A DNA stretch of 64,000 nt from NCBI RefSeq assembly GCF_030247185.1, contig NC_080572.1:217401435-217465434 (forward strand), given 5' to 3'. The translations under genes and the position numbers were made by a program. Of this stretch, positions 32,601 through 45,886 are shown piece by piece (the stretch's first letter is position 1; each line of letters opens with the position of its first letter). The notes under the pieces were generated by a model. The model saw only the letters and a list, made by a program, of their open reading frames with translations, did no database searches and was not told where the DNA came from. The stretch comes from Malaya genurostris. Taxonomy: Eukaryota; Arthropoda; Insecta; Diptera; Culicidae.

Positions 32601-33537
32601 TATAAAATATGAGAAGATGCTGCTCAAAAATGATGATATTGATAATTCGAAAAACATATTTTCTCGAAAGCCGTTCGATTTGTACAAGAATATCCCATAT
32701 GTACATACATATATGATCATAATAATATGTACATACATGTATGAAAGTATGATGAGCGACTACCACCTATTGTGCAAAAAGAACTGTTCTGTCCTCACAT
32801 TAAAAATTGATCATCCCTGATCCTGAATATACGCCAGCAGGCAAACTAGTCATGTAATGGTTTAGTATGCTACAAATCGGCTACGAAGACTTATGAAAAA
32901 GTAGATCAAATTCCACAAAAAGAATGTAATACCAAGGCCTTGCTTTGGGTGCAGTACACCTTTCTTGTAATAATGAAAGCTTTCTTAATGAAGATAAAAC
33001 TCATTGTCCACGTACTGTTATTAGTATGATGTTGGTATTCCCACTCTTCCTACCCAATGATCTAAGAAATATGTTTTATATTTTGTATAATGTTTCATGT
33101 GATTTTTGTTGTAACAATTCTGACGATTACTTTGTGCATATGTAATGCGCCTAATGTAATAAATGTTATACAATTGATCACTCACAGTAATGGTATTTCA
33201 CTAGAGTGATACACCAGTGCGTAAGTTTCATTTCTACACTGCGGATGCATTCGGTGGGCTCCACACAAAGAGGAAAGCGCACTTCTTCTCAGTGTCCATT
33301 AGACAGACTTTGAGTGTGTGCTTGTGTTGAAAGAAGCTGGTACGAGAGAACCAATCGAATGGCATTCACGTGCTCTCACATAAATACACCCAAGTGATCA
33401 CTGGCGCGTGATGGTGAGCGAACATTTCTGTGAACTTCAATTAATAGAGAGTAGATCTGGCTTAACTTAATGATAAATTGTTTTATTTTGCTGATTTGCA
33501 TGCCCCACGCTTCTTCTACGTAAACCATACACCAGAG
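29659..33537. other. AT-rich non-coding interior of the duplicated unit (copy 1)
   Basis: No gene recognised over about 3.9 kb. TACACGG near 29778 and CCGTGTA near 31080 might be the ends of an old element, but the pairing is too short to claim. Small palindromic GTACATACAT runs lie near 32700. Repeated at 39757-43633. Confidence 0.4.
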
Positions 33538-33892
33538 TTCACAAAAATGTACCAAATGAACTAATTTTGACAGCTATCACAGCTTGTTTGTTGATGTGAT
33601 CATTCTAATTTGAATACGTGTTAATAGATATGTAAACAAACCACTGATAGCTGTCAAAAAAATGAACTTAATTCATCGGTAGTTCATTCGTGTCGTCATC
33701 GTGTAAAACCTAATAGATTTGCTGAATATCTGGCAACAAAAATGCACTGAATGAATCTGATAGCTAACGGAGGATTGATTACGTGATAATATTTCAATTT
33801 GAATTCCTGTTATTGGAAATGTTAACAATCCACCGGTACATGTCAAACTTGAATTTTATTCATCATGAGTTCATTTGTGATTGTAAAACCTA
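33538..33892. repeat. Two remnants of the AGGTTTT-ended MITE (copy 1)
   Basis: 33538-33713 ends in CATCGTGTAAAACCT and contains paired TTTTGACAGCTATCA / TGATAGCTGTCAAAA arms. 33742-33892 ends in GATTGTAAAACCT. Both match the right half of the nested MITE at 22925-23277 (ATTCATCGGTAGTTCATTCG block). They lie one after the other in the same orientation. Confidence 0.7.
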
Positions 33893-34082
33893 ATTCAGCA
33901 ATTCCACCGAAAATGATAGATTTTTATTTTGGAAACTTATTCTTGTATTTTTTAATGTGGTTCAAATTATACATAAGCGTTATTAATGGCCAAATGGAAA
34001 AAGTTGCATTAACAGTTTGCCATTTTAACTCTAGACTTACTTTCGAGAAGAAACTAAGTAAAAACCGGGCTAAAATAAACAA

Positions 34083-34364
34083 CTAACTAACTAACTAACC
34101 TTTTGAAAATTTTTAATAATATATATCCCAGAAATGGTGGGTCCGATCGATTTGATATCTTCTGTAACGGTTTCAATAATTATAAAAACTTCTCTATCTA
34201 GTAGCGATGACAGTCAGGAAGCAATACCAATAGAGTCAACAAATTCCAGCATGATGGTTCTCATTCAGGAAATATTAGAATCGACGTCCGTAACATCAGT
34301 AGAGACAACGGACTCAAACCTTCCAGAATACATTCAAAAAGTTAATATTGATATTTTCAATTAA
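34083..34364 (+). other. CTAA microsatellite and a 76-codon open frame of unknown meaning
   Basis: (CTAA)n at 34083-34102 precedes an ATG at 34134 that opens 76 codons, rich in Ser, Thr, Ile and Glu, without a known motif. The copy at 44230-44460 differs by Asp to Gly. It lies upstream of the WHFFATSHGKG pseudogene; a link is speculative. Confidence 0.25.
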
Positions 34365-34599
34365 TCAATCTCGAGTATTACCGTGGTTCCAATTTACAAA
34401 ACAAAAAAAGGCGGGTGGGTAATGTCAGAGACATAACTGGATGTCGTGAATACGAAAACAACTCACATGTTCCTTAACACTTCCGAATATCAATTAGTTG
34501 ATCAATTGTATGAATTATGCTAGCATTCCCCTTTTCCACATTTTTCGCAAAAACAAAGAAGGCTTCACTTGATCTCGATTACTGTGAATTTCACACAGC

Positions 34600-35110
34600 G
34601 AAAAGTGCGCAAATCTAACCAAACTGTTCTAGATTTGCACTAAACTGAGGATATTTACCTTCAATTTGCGAACAACAAATCCGAATAGTTCTTTAGAAAA
34701 CTTTTAGAGCCATTAGAACGGCTGATTTTGTGTGATGCTCTCCACCGTTGCTTTTTCACCAATGCAAATGACTGGCAGCTGTGACGTAATCGCTCTTGTC
34801 GGAAGCGAAACTAGCTTTGCAAACGACACAAAATACATCTGCTCGCAGTGGCGACAGAATCCAAACTGATCCAATTTTTGTTGAGAGGTTTGTTTGTAGC
34901 TGATTTGGTTTGTAGCTTTTTCACTAATGGGCGGTCCTGAAGGCAATAAAAATAGCCATACAGAATTTTAATGTCGATTATTTCACTTCGGATTTGCATA
35001 ATTTATTGAAAGAAACTATCAATATGCTGTAGGGATTCATTCCTGCCTTTAAGAAGGACCAAATTGTGGAACTCACTACGATATTAAACACTGTTCGGAA
35101 TATTTTCTCG
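34600..35110 (-). repeat. Dispersed repeat related to 51440-52010 (copy 1)
   Basis: The outer parts match 51440-51835 in reverse orientation: CAGTTTAGTGCAAATCTAGAA, TTCTAAAGAACTATT, TTCCGAACAGTGTTTAATATC and TTGATAGTTTCTTTCAAT blocks. The middle (34720-34960) has no counterpart there and may be a later insertion; it holds two GCTTTTTCAC-x-AATG motifs. Duplicate at 44696-45206. Confidence 0.65.
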
Positions 35111-35169
35111 AACGATTTGTTGTACAGCAGCAGATATTTTGTTCTCTTCCTCAGAGCGCGTTGACATGG

Positions 35170-35590
35170 GTGAAATGAGACAGGTTTTTCAATAGTGTAC
35201 TATTGAAATTCATCAATGCTTTTGCTATACAAGTTTAAGTTGAAAAATTTCGATTCTATTGGTAGTTAGATTATATAAATCCTTTCACAGATCGCTGAGC
35301 TATGAGCTTTCAAAATACGAGAAAGGCAAACGCGCCTTATAAATTATCTTTGATACTCGTTTATACCAAACATTTCAGAAAAGTTTAATTTTGAACTATT
35401 TGAAAATATGTCACACAACTGAATATTTTATCGTAAAATTGTGATCATATTTCCGATGGCATGTAGCAAAAATTATGTTGATTCGTTAGAAACAACAAGA
35501 GATATTCACGATCAAAAACTTATCACTCTCTCAGAGGATAAATTTTGAAAAGGCACCCCATAGTAAAGTAAGTCGTATTCACGACAAAAA
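35170..35590 (+). repeat. Dispersed repeat related to 25757-26110 (copy 1)
   Basis: Shares TTTTTCAATAGTGTACTATTG, ACAAGAGATATTCACGAT and CATAGTAAAGTAAGTCGTAT with the minus strand of 25757-26110. Duplicate at 45266-45686. Confidence 0.65.
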
Positions 35591-35790
35591 TAGTTCTGTT
35601 AAATATATTATGGAGAAATATCACGAGATAAATAGCATTAGAAGGCATATATTTGCTTAGATTTGATGAAAGAAGAATCGACGAGTTTTCCAGTGAAGGT
35701 ACGACAAGGGCGGAACAATTTCAACTCTTAACTGTACTGCCTAAGTCATGAACAGCCGACAAAAAAAAACAAACAACAATATATATAGCA

Positions 35791-36760
35791 ATGAATGCAA
35801 AAAGATTACTGAATGAGAGTGGTGTGCATTCTACTACTGAATCGAAGGCAGCCAGTGAACTAGATGAAAATATTGAGGACACCATTATGAAATTTTACGA
35901 GGATGATGAAACCAGCCGACCAATGCAATGCCTAGCCAACTTTATTGTGTTACAATTTGGAAGGACGGAAAACGCCAAACTGTTCAAAAAAGGCTAACGA
36001 CCATTACTTTGCGAGAAGCCGATTTACAACTGATTAAAGGAATTGAACACTGAGATACAAATTGGATTGTTCATCCTTTGCTTAACTCGGGCCTAGAAAT
36101 TGCAAACTATTAACAGGCTCAGGGACTCACAACGTGTATGTATGTACCATTTACGAAAATGTTGAAAGTGTATACAGATAGTTTGACATATGAAAATGCA
36201 ATAGTGGAATGTTTTTTACGCAAGTTCGAAAATTTCATAGGTTCAGTCTTATTGGAAAAAAGTTTGTTAGAAGAAATGGATGAAAAATCTATTGATGAGA
36301 TAGTTTATGAACAATGGGTCACAACCGACAGATGCAATATAGAAACGTTCATAAAACAGAAGGAAGTGTTTGTTTCCTATTTTATTATAAAAGTTAGAAA
36401 AATTGATACAACATGATTTAATTGGAAGAGAACAGTCTACTTAAAAAAAACAAAAAATAACTTGCAGGAAGGAGAATTTTTAGCTTTATGTGATTCTACA
36501 GAAAACTGCAAGCTGAAGTTCAAAGTCACTACTGAAATGCACACCAAATCACCATTCATCCATTTGACAAGAAAATAAAAATAGAGAGAACGTTTTCAAT
36601 CTTTACGAATATAAGAATAACTATGATGTAGATGTTGGCTGGCATTTTTTCGCAACATCGCATGGTAAGGGAGGAACAACAAAACGCAAAGCTACAAAGA
36701 GCAGGTCTTGAGGAACGTGAACATCTTATTAAAAACGCTAAGGAACTGCTCGGTTGGGCT
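35791..36760 (+). pseudogene. Broken gene of a WHFFATSHGKG transposase-like family (copy 1)
   Basis: I recognise this family from many arthropod genomes but cannot name it. The blocks occur in order across shifting frames: MKFYEDDETSRPM; DGKRQTVQKRLTTITLREAD; then, after a stop, GSGTHNV-x-VCTI-x-ENVE, a C..C..H-like cluster; then an open stretch 36138-36416 with VYEQWVTTDRCNIETF; then EGEFLALCDSTEN, resembling the family's CDFSENY block (Asp codon at 36492); and finally NVFNLYEYKN followed by GWHFFATSHGKGGTTKR at 36637-36690. The acidic CD-x-x-EN block and the HFFATSHGKG block look like parts of a nuclease core, but that is inference. At least four frame changes or stops show it is dead. Termini were not found. 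Confidence 0.65.
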
Positions 36761-37487
36761 CAAAAATGACACAGGAAACAACTAACAAATTTTCTTTTCC
36801 TATGCAAGTACAAAAGAAAATGAAAATATCAAACAACATCGTAATGAACAATATTCGAAAGCAATTACTATTCAAGGTACACAAAAATACCATTGATTTA
36901 TTCCAGAGTCTGTAGATTAAATAGAAATTGAACTATTTTTAAATTGTAATGCTAGAAAAAATTGTAGATATTATTCAACAATAAGAAATCTGTAAATAAG
37001 TGCAACTCTCGAACATTGCATGAGAACATAAAATAAAATTCTTACGGGTAAAACAGCCTTTTTTTAATAAACTCAAATAACCATCCAAAAATCGTTACAA
37101 AATATAAAATTTCATGAAATTTTATTTTCAAAACGCTGTATCTCGAGAACGCTAGCATGTAGGAAAATTTTGAACATATTAGGTATATTCGCATACTTTC
37201 ATAAAATTGTATTGAAAAATTTTCAATAACTTTCAAAAATTTATATTATTTTGAAAATATGTAACATTTTCAAATATTATTTCTCCTTTCTAAAAATTTA
37301 ACTGGATTTTATTTTGGACTTCAGCTACAACATATCGACTGAAAACACGTTTTTTTTGAGATATTTGAATTTTGCGCTACTTTTTAATCAAAACTAAAAG
37401 CACTATCAGTTTCAACAATACTAAATTTGTTTTACGTAGTCCTTATAATTATCTAAAACATTGCATAAGATACCAAATCGATTGAAA
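36761..37487. other. AT-rich non-coding end of the duplicated unit (copy 1)
   Basis: Nothing recognised; G37341 is A in copy 2. Repeated at 46857-47583. Confidence 0.4.
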
Positions 37488-38527
37488 CGTGTATAAATAA
37501 ATATAAAAGTGTTGCCAATGTTGAGAGAATAAAAGTTTACCGAAGCGCGAGAATTTTAAAATGAAAATTCCGGTTCTTTTTTTATCATAAGGTAGATGCA
37601 GAGAAACAAAGCTATTTCTTTGATATACTAATTTTCTCAAAACAGTCACCTAAAAAAATATTAAAATATTGTTTTATAGATTTATAACGATTAATAAAAC
37701 AAGATTTAGCATACAATTAGTTGATTACGCAGTTATCTACGGAATTGGTATTTTTATACGGAAAACTACGGAAACTGTTACCTGTTTTGCATCGCTGGAA
37801 TTTTCGAGAAGAATGTCAATCTACGGAAATGACATTTCAACTATCAACCATCGCTGATCGGTGGCTGACTGCCAACAAAGCAGGTAGCTTGTCTAGTGAG
37901 GATGACAAAACTGAGTTATATCCATTCGGTCGCTGGATACTCACTTTTGTGCTGTGTTTGGATGATATTTTCTTTCGTCTGCTGCACTCCGTGTTCGCTT
38001 GTGTATATTGAATACCGATCAGCTGTGAATTTTTCGGTAACTAGCAGGCCTGATTTAGAACTGATAGATTAGGTGATAGATTTTTTGAATCTATTTTAAA
38101 GCGATTGTATTTCGATGATTTGTTGATGGAATAACCTCATTTAACTTGATTTGAAAACATAATTTTAATATTGTTCGCTTAAAAATGGTTTGTCGACGTG
38201 TATACTGGAATTTCCATTTAAGAGCGAATCGGTGGCTTGCAAATGGATTTAGTTCAAAATTGTGTCATGTAGATAATTATATATACTTCTTTTTCATTAA
38301 GTGTGTTTGTGGGGGTAAGTAGGTTTTAACGAATGAAGAAATAAACTATTTTTGAAAATTATTTTTAGAGCTATGGTTAAAAAAAATCACATGTTTTGCA
38401 TCATTCGAACAGCATTTTGAAATTTTTTCGTGGAAAAATATTGAGAAATGAGTCGGTGAAGGATTATGATGGAGGACGCCTTTCAAAATTATGAAATGCG
38501 GTATCCACTGTATCTCAGCGCAGACTA

Positions 38528-39754
38528 AAGCTTCCTTCAAATAGAATTGGAACAAAGCAATTGCCTGTATTTCAGTTATTTATAATTGAATTCAACATCT
38601 TTTTTTATACAAATGTAGCGTTTTCTTCATTCTTTTGAGAAAAAATACGGATAAAATTATTCGTCACGGTTTCGAAAGAATTCTCGAGTTTTTCCTGTAA
38701 CACGGCTCATTAGGCGGCGCACACCTTCTTCGTCCATCGTTTTAGCTATCTTATTCCACCAGGTCGTCATCTGATTGATGTCTTTGAAAACCTTTCCTTT
38801 TGCCTTGAGCCTCCTCTTCATGATTGCCCAGTATTTCTCAATAGGGCGGAACTGGGGGGCAGTTGGGTGGGTTAAGATTTTTCGGAACAAACTGGACCCC
38901 TTTCTCTGCATATCATTCTTCAACGACTGTGCTGTAATGACAGCTTGCCAAATCGGGATCGAATGAACGGCAAAATTCGTTTTTGGAGACACTCTTTTTG
39001 GTATAGTTCCGATGTCATTGTCTTATTTGTAACGAAAACTTTTGTTTTTTTTGCCACAGCTGCAAATGCCGTGCCAAATCATAAATTACCATCAGCCATT
39101 GCCAAGTAAAATTTTTGACCTGGGATTTGCCCGAAGTCAGCCTTGACATCGTCCATCGTCCATCGTTTCATCGTCCATCAGAAGACACCCGTCGAACTTG
39201 GTCAACACATGGTCATATAGTTTCCGAGCACGAATTTTGACCACACTATTCTGTTTCATGGTCCGATTGGGCTGTTTGCTAGCTCGAAACGACTTGATTC
39301 CTTCTCAGAGTCGAGTTCTCCGCAGCACCGAATTTTCTGGCCAATTCACTTTCCGATAGATTAGGATTCCTCTTAATCGTCTTCAAAATCTTACCACGCA
39401 GTTTCCGGTCAACAGTTCCACTTCGACGATTGGCTTGAGGCTTCCGAATCGTCGTCAATATTTCCTTAAACCGTTTGATAACGCGCCATATGGTATTTCT
39501 GGGCAATTTCAGCGGTTCAGCTAGCCTAGATGCAGACCACAATGGGTTTTTCAAATAACTGTTCACAATTTTTTCCCTTCTTCCGGCTTCCATGTTGATT
39601 GTTTACAATGTACAGTCGATTTGCGGAATGTCAAAAATCATACGTGAAGCTGACAAAATTCCCGACACCTGTGCGCCAAGAACTTCCAAATCCGTCCACC
39701 AGGAGTGCCACAATATGAGAAAAAGTTTGTTCCAATTCTAAATGAAGCAAACTT
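38528..39754 (-). mobile_element. Tc1/mariner D37E transposon (copy 2)
   Basis: The duplicate of 28429-29656 is one base shorter in a T run. Same ends and TA flanks. It arose by segmental duplication, not by a second transposition. Confidence 0.9.
38657..39593 (-). pseudogene. D37E transposase, frameshifted (copy 2)
   Basis: Same broken gene as at 28558-29495. The single T deleted in the run near 39050 changes the length of one fragment but does not restore the frame. Confidence 0.85.
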
Positions 39755-39756
39755 TA

Positions 39757-42700
39757 ATCAGAAGTCAAAAAATCAAAACAGTATAATTATACTAGATCTG
39801 TTTCTAGTCCCCAACGTTTTTGTTTAATTTTTTAAGATTTTTTTTAGTTTTTGGTGATTGTTTAAAGTCAAAACTACACGGAAAGAAATCCATTATTGCT
39901 TATGATTAGAAAATTATGAAACCAATCATTTTAACATCTCATGAAACCATGAGCAATAAGTTTTCTTCCATGAAAATTAATCATGGTTCAAAAAAGCATT
40001 ACTTGAGGAATGTATTTCTTTCAAAGCTCGTAACTCCAATTTTCTACCCGGATATCACTTTGAACCCTCTGCCTCATGTGATGTGATAGATTGCTCCATA
40101 GATTATTGGTTAGATGAAAAGCAGACATTGAAAAGCAAGAACTACTGAAAATGTTTACTTGATCTTGAAGCATATTCGTTTAGTAATCGTGTTGTTTTAC
40201 CCACCGACTGATAGAGAATTGACAACATAAAAACAATGAACCGTGAATTTACATCATAAAAGACTAAACACGGCTACGCTTTTCATTCGACAAACATCAA
40301 TGTTACATTTTGTTCGAATGTATTTTTATACATTTCATGTCACCGTTGTTGCTAGATTAATATTCCGAGAGCTAGCGTAAACCAACAAAAAAAAAAAAAT
40401 TAAGCCGGGGTAAAATAAATGATATAAAAAAAAAATAAATAAATTCGATTGTGAATTTGGAACACCATCTAACGAAAGTCAGAGAACAAATTCGTTCAAC
40501 CACATTGATTAATTTGTTTCATAGATATAACAATACAAGCTGTATTGATTCACCTATATATTTTAAATAAGACGATTTTGCAAACGCTGTTTTGAAAACA
40601 TAAAAGGTAAAATCAATTCGCGGTATTTGCAAGAATTCCACATAGAGTTTCTTTTCAAGAGGTTTGATTCACACGTGGTTTTTCATGCAGTTCGTTTAAG
40701 TGCTTAAATTCTGAAACACAAAATCAAAATTGGAGCAATGAACGCAATTAAACACGCTATTTTGGACGTCTTCGTTTTTCAAAAACATAACATTTTGATT
40801 GTTAATGATTCTGATCTAAAGAATTTCATCGTGCTATTTACTATTATGCTTTAAAAATGTACATCATTTGAGACATTAGTTGAAATCGCGTAAAAACTAC
40901 GTTCATCACACCATTCCATTTGATTCATATTTGAGATCTTTACATTTTTAAACAAAATGGCTGAATTTATGTTGCAAAAATTACCATCGTAGCAGAAACA
41001 CTCCTGAAGTTATACCCAACAACGTCAAGTGCGTTACGTTGAAATTTCAGCGAAATCGTTCCAAATGGATCATGATCCGAGAAGTTTTAATCGTGGTGTA
41101 TTATCATAACATGAAAATATATTATTTTCCCCAAATCATGATCCGTTCTGCTCATTTCTAGAATCGAAATTTTACCCGTGTACGTTTTTTCACAAAAGTA
41201 AATAGTTGTTGCTGTAAAACTTCCCTAAACAACGAACAAGAAAACTTTGGAGTCTGGTATTTTACATGTGGAAAGTGAGTGCAAAATTTTAAAAAAGTTG
41301 TTTTCGAACGACCAAGGAATGTTTTGCTAAATTTTCAAGTCAATCGAAGCAGGACACTTGGGCGTATCTGTCTCCGTGTAATCAGGTTTTCGTGTATAAA
41401 AAATTCTACAAATAAAACGCGGGTAAAAACGAAATTGGGTGTACATCTTGAACATTCGGAACTCTGTTTCTTCAACTTACAACATTGCATTGCGATACTT
41501 TTCATTCATCAATTAATTTGGAAAAATCAGCAGTTCCGAGCTTAAACATTATTCGTTCCATTTAGTTTGTATATTGTCTCACCAACCTGGAATGACTCCT
41601 AGTGTTTGTGGGATCGTAGCACTAGTCGTTTAATTATCCTGTATTGGAATAGAATAGAAAATTAAAAATAATGAAATTTTTCAAACATAAATAATGAAAT
41701 ATTGGTTACACTGAATGCATCTTCCTAAAGCATAAAACATGTTCACATGTTAGGAGCGCATGCTGGTCACGTGATATTCCAAACTAGATCATTTAGCTGA
41801 TTATCACCAGAGCTCTAATTAACCAACAAATACAACGAAGGGTTGCCGGTTAAATTATTGTCCTGTCATCACTGAAATCAAAACGAATCAGGAAATATCA
41901 AGAGTAACAAACATTTAACTGTTTGATTAGGTGTCATTCAATCTTTCGACTGACTCGAACTTCAAATCGTGGTCAAAACTAGCAACAGTTACTTTAGATG
42001 AAACAGAACTAACGATAACAACCGGCACAGATAAAAGTAAACCCGTTTCTTTTGGGCGACCTTCATTGATTATTATTCTGTCTAGTCGGAGTTTCGTTTC
42101 GCTTCGGAATGGACTTTGGACTGCTGACTTAGTCAGTGTGTCTTTCAGCTAGATTCTTCACATTCTTTGGCGTAGTACAGTTGCATCGTTTCTGTTTTTT
42201 TTTCATTCCTTTCGTCACATGAGGCTCAAAGTACAAGCGATAGGGCAAGCACCACCGGAAGCGTAGCCCTGTGTATGATGAATGTTTAGAAATATAATGC
42301 AAAACAAATGTGCATCGGGCTGCATCTCACTAACAATTCAAGATTTGCTGTTATCATTGAATTACTGTAGATTGGACTACTTACAGATTTTTTCCTATTA
42401 AATGATTGAATATCAAACCTAATAAATAAAGATGCTTCTGATAATTACGAACTAGCCGGACTTTCTTTCAAATTAATAGTTGCTCAAATTACTTCGAAGG
42501 TTTCTCATATCAAAACCAAATTATGTTTTCTCAAAAACGGAAAGAAACATGAAATATAATGAATTAACTTACTACACCCTACGCAATCTAAACCTATAAT
42601 TTGGTTTGACAAATGTATAACGTTAACAATATTGTAGAATAACTCTGAATCAAATTCTTGGTTTTGCAAGCAGAAATAACAGATCCATGAATAAGATATA

Positions 42701-43633
42701 AAATATGAGAAGATGCTGCTCAAAAATGATGATATTGATAATTCGAAAAACATATTTTCTCGAAAGCCGTTCGATTTGTACAAGAATATCCCATATGTAC
42801 ATACATATATGATCATAATAATATGTACATACATGTATGAAAGTATGATGAGCGACTACCACCTATTGTGCAAAAAGAACTGTTCTGTCCTCACATTAAA
42901 AATTGATCATCCCTGATCCTGAATATACGCCAGCAGGCAAACTAGTCATGTAATGGTTTAGTATGCTACAAATCGGCTACGAAGACTTATGAAAAAGTAG
43001 ATCAAATTCCACAAAAAGAATGTAATACCAAGGCCTTGCTTTGGGTGCAGTACACCTTTCTTGTAATAATGAAAGCTTTCTTAATGAAGATAAAACTCAT
43101 TGTCCACGTACTGTTATTAGTATGATGTTGGTATTCCCACTCTTCCTACCCAATGATCTAAGAAATATGTTTTATATTTTGTATAATGTTTCATGTGATT
43201 TTTGTTGTAACAATTCTGACGATTACTTTGTGCATATGTAATGCGCCTAATGTAATAAATGTTATACAATTGATCACTCACAGTAATGGTATTTCACTAG
43301 AGTGATACACCAGTGCGTAAGTTTCATTTCTACACTGCGGATGCATTCGGTGGGCTCCACACAAAGAGGAAAGCGCACTTCTTCTCAGTGTCCATTAGAC
43401 AGACTTTGAGTGTGTGCTTGTGTTGAAAGAAGCTGGTACGAGAGAACCAATCGAATGGCATTCACGTGCTCTCACATAAATACACCCAAGTGATCACTGG
43501 CGCGTGATGGTGAGCGAACATTTCTGTGAACTTCAATTAATAGAGAGTAGATCTGGCTTAACTTAATGATAAATTGTTTTATTTTGCTGATTTGCATGCC
43601 CCACGCTTCTTCTACGTAAACCATACACCAGAG
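39757..43633. other. AT-rich non-coding interior of the duplicated unit (copy 2)
   Basis: Duplicate of 29659-33537, with two A fewer in the run near 40395 and C to T at 40958. Confidence 0.4.
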
Positions 43634-43988
43634 TTCACAAAAATGTACCAAATGAACTAATTTTGACAGCTATCACAGCTTGTTTGTTGATGTGATCATT
43701 CTAATTTGAATACGTGTTAATAGATATGTAAACAAACCACTGATAGCTGTCAAAAAAATGAACTTAATTCATCGGTAGTTCATTCGTGTCGTCATCGTGT
43801 AAAACCTAATAGATTTGCTGAATATCTGGCAACAAAAATGCACTGAATGAATCTGATAGCTAACGGAGGATTGATTACGTGATAATATTTCAATTTGAAT
43901 TCCTGTTATTGGAAATGTTAACAATCCACCGGTACATGTCAAACTTGAATTTTATTCATCATGAGTTCATTTGTGATTGTAAAACCTA
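43634..43988. repeat. Two remnants of the AGGTTTT-ended MITE (copy 2)
   Basis: Duplicate of 33538-33892. Confidence 0.7.
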
Positions 43989-44695
43989 ATTCAGCAATTC
44001 CACCGAAAATGATAGATTTTTATTTTGGAAACTTATTCTTGTATTTTTTAATGTGGTTCAAATTATACATAAGCGTTATTAATGGCCAAATGGAAAAAGT
44101 TGCATTAACAGTTTGCCATTTTAACTCTAGACTTACTTTCGAGAAGAAACTAAGTAAAAACCGGGCTAAAATAAACAACTAACTAACTAACTAACCTTTT
44201 GAAAATTTTTAATAATATATATCCCAGAAATGGTGGGTCCGATCGATTTGATATCTTCTGTAACGGTTTCAATAATTATAAAAACTTCTCTATCTAGTAG
44301 CGATGACAGTCAGGAAGCAATACCAATAGAGTCAACAAATTCCAGCATGATGGTTCTCATTCAGGAAATATTAGAATCGACGTCCGTAACATCAGTAGAG
44401 ACAACGGGATCAAACCTTCCAGAATACATTCAAAAAGTTAATATTGATATTTTCAATTAATCAATCTCGAGTATTACCGTGGTTCCAATTTACAAAACAA
44501 AAAAAGGCGGGTGGGTAATGTCAGAGACATAACTGGATGTCGTGAATACGAAAACAACTCACATGTTCCTTAACACTTCCGAATATCAATTAGTTGATCA
44601 ATTGTATGAATTATGCTAGCATTCCCCTTTTCCACATTTTTCGCAAAAACAAAGAAGGCTTCACTTGATCTCGATTACTGTGAATTTCACACAGC

Positions 44696-45206
44696 GAAAA
44701 GTGCGCAAATCTAACCAAACTGTTCTAGATTTGCACTAAACTGAGGATATTTACCTTCAATTTGCGAACAACAAATCCGAATAGTTCTTTAGAAAACTTT
44801 TAGAGCCATTAGAACGGCTGATTTTGTGTGATGCTCTCCACCGTTGCTTTTTCACCAATGCAAATGACTGGCAGCTGTGACGTAATCGCTCTTGTCGGAA
44901 GCGAAACTAGCTTTGCAAACGACACAAAATACATCTGCTCGCAGTGGCGACAGAATCCAAACTGATCCAATTTTTGTTGAGAGGTTTGTTTGTAGCTGAT
45001 TTGGTTTGTAGCTTTTTCACTAATGGGCGGTCCTGAAGGCAATAAAAATAGCCATACAGAATTTTAATGTCGATTATTTCACTTCGGATTTGCATAATTT
45101 ATTGAAAGAAACTATCAATATGCTGTAGGGATTCATTCCTGCCTTTAAGAAGGACCAAATTGTGGAACTCACTACGATATTAAACACTGTTCGGAATATT
45201 TTCTCG
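44696..45206 (-). repeat. Dispersed repeat related to 51440-52010 (copy 2)
   Basis: Duplicate of 34600-35110. Confidence 0.65.
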
Positions 45207-45265
45207 AACGATTTGTTGTACAGCAGCAGATATTTTGTTCTCTTCCTCAGAGCGCGTTGACATGG

Positions 45266-45686
45266 GTGAAATGAGACAGGTTTTTCAATAGTGTACTATT
45301 GAAATTCATCAATGCTTTTGCTATACAAGTTTAAGTTGAAAAATTTCGATTCTATTGGTAGTTAGATTATATAAATCCTTTCACAGATCGCTGAGCTATG
45401 AGCTTTCAAAATACGAGAAAGGCAAACGCGCCTTATAAATTATCTTTGATACTCGTTTATACCAAACATTTCAGAAAAGTTTAATTTTGAACTATTTGAA
45501 AATATGTCACACAACTGAATATTTTATCGTAAAATTGTGATCATATTTCCGATGGCATGTAGCAAAAATTATGTTGATTCGTTAGAAACAACAAGAGATA
45601 TTCACGATCAAAAACTTATCACTCTCTCAGAGGATAAATTTTGAAAAGGCACCCCATAGTAAAGTAAGTCGTATTCACGACAAAAA
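45266..45686 (+). repeat. Dispersed repeat related to 25757-26110 (copy 2)
   Basis: Duplicate of 35170-35590. Confidence 0.65.
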
Positions 45687-45886
45687 TAGTTCTGTTAAAT
45701 ATATTATGGAGAAATATCACGAGATAAATAGCATTAGAAGGCATATATTTGCTTAGATTTGATGAAAGAAGAATCGACGAGTTTTCCAGTGAAGGTACGA
45801 CAAGGGCGGAACAATTTCAACTCTTAACTGTACTGCCTAAGTCATGAACAGCCGACAAAAAAAAACAAACAACAATATATATAGCA

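Larger units (their letters stand above)
27399..37487. repeat. Tandem duplication of ~10.1 kb, copy 1
   Basis: Copy 1 repeats at 37488-47583 with an offset of 10,099 falling to 10,096. It starts inside the right end of mariner 2 and ends at ATTGAAA (37487). Differences noticed: C30862/T40958, A34312/G44408, C34313/A44409, G37341/A47437, one T in a run near 28953 and two A in the run near 30300. Contents are described separately. Confidence 0.97.

Noticed and set aside
34134..34364. 76-codon frame as a host gene
   Set aside because: One substitution pair between the two copies changes the protein and there is no recognisable domain; kept only as an unknown open frame.
37449..37649. 66-codon frame across the duplication junction
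   Set aside because: A chance chimeric frame created by the junction, with no motif.
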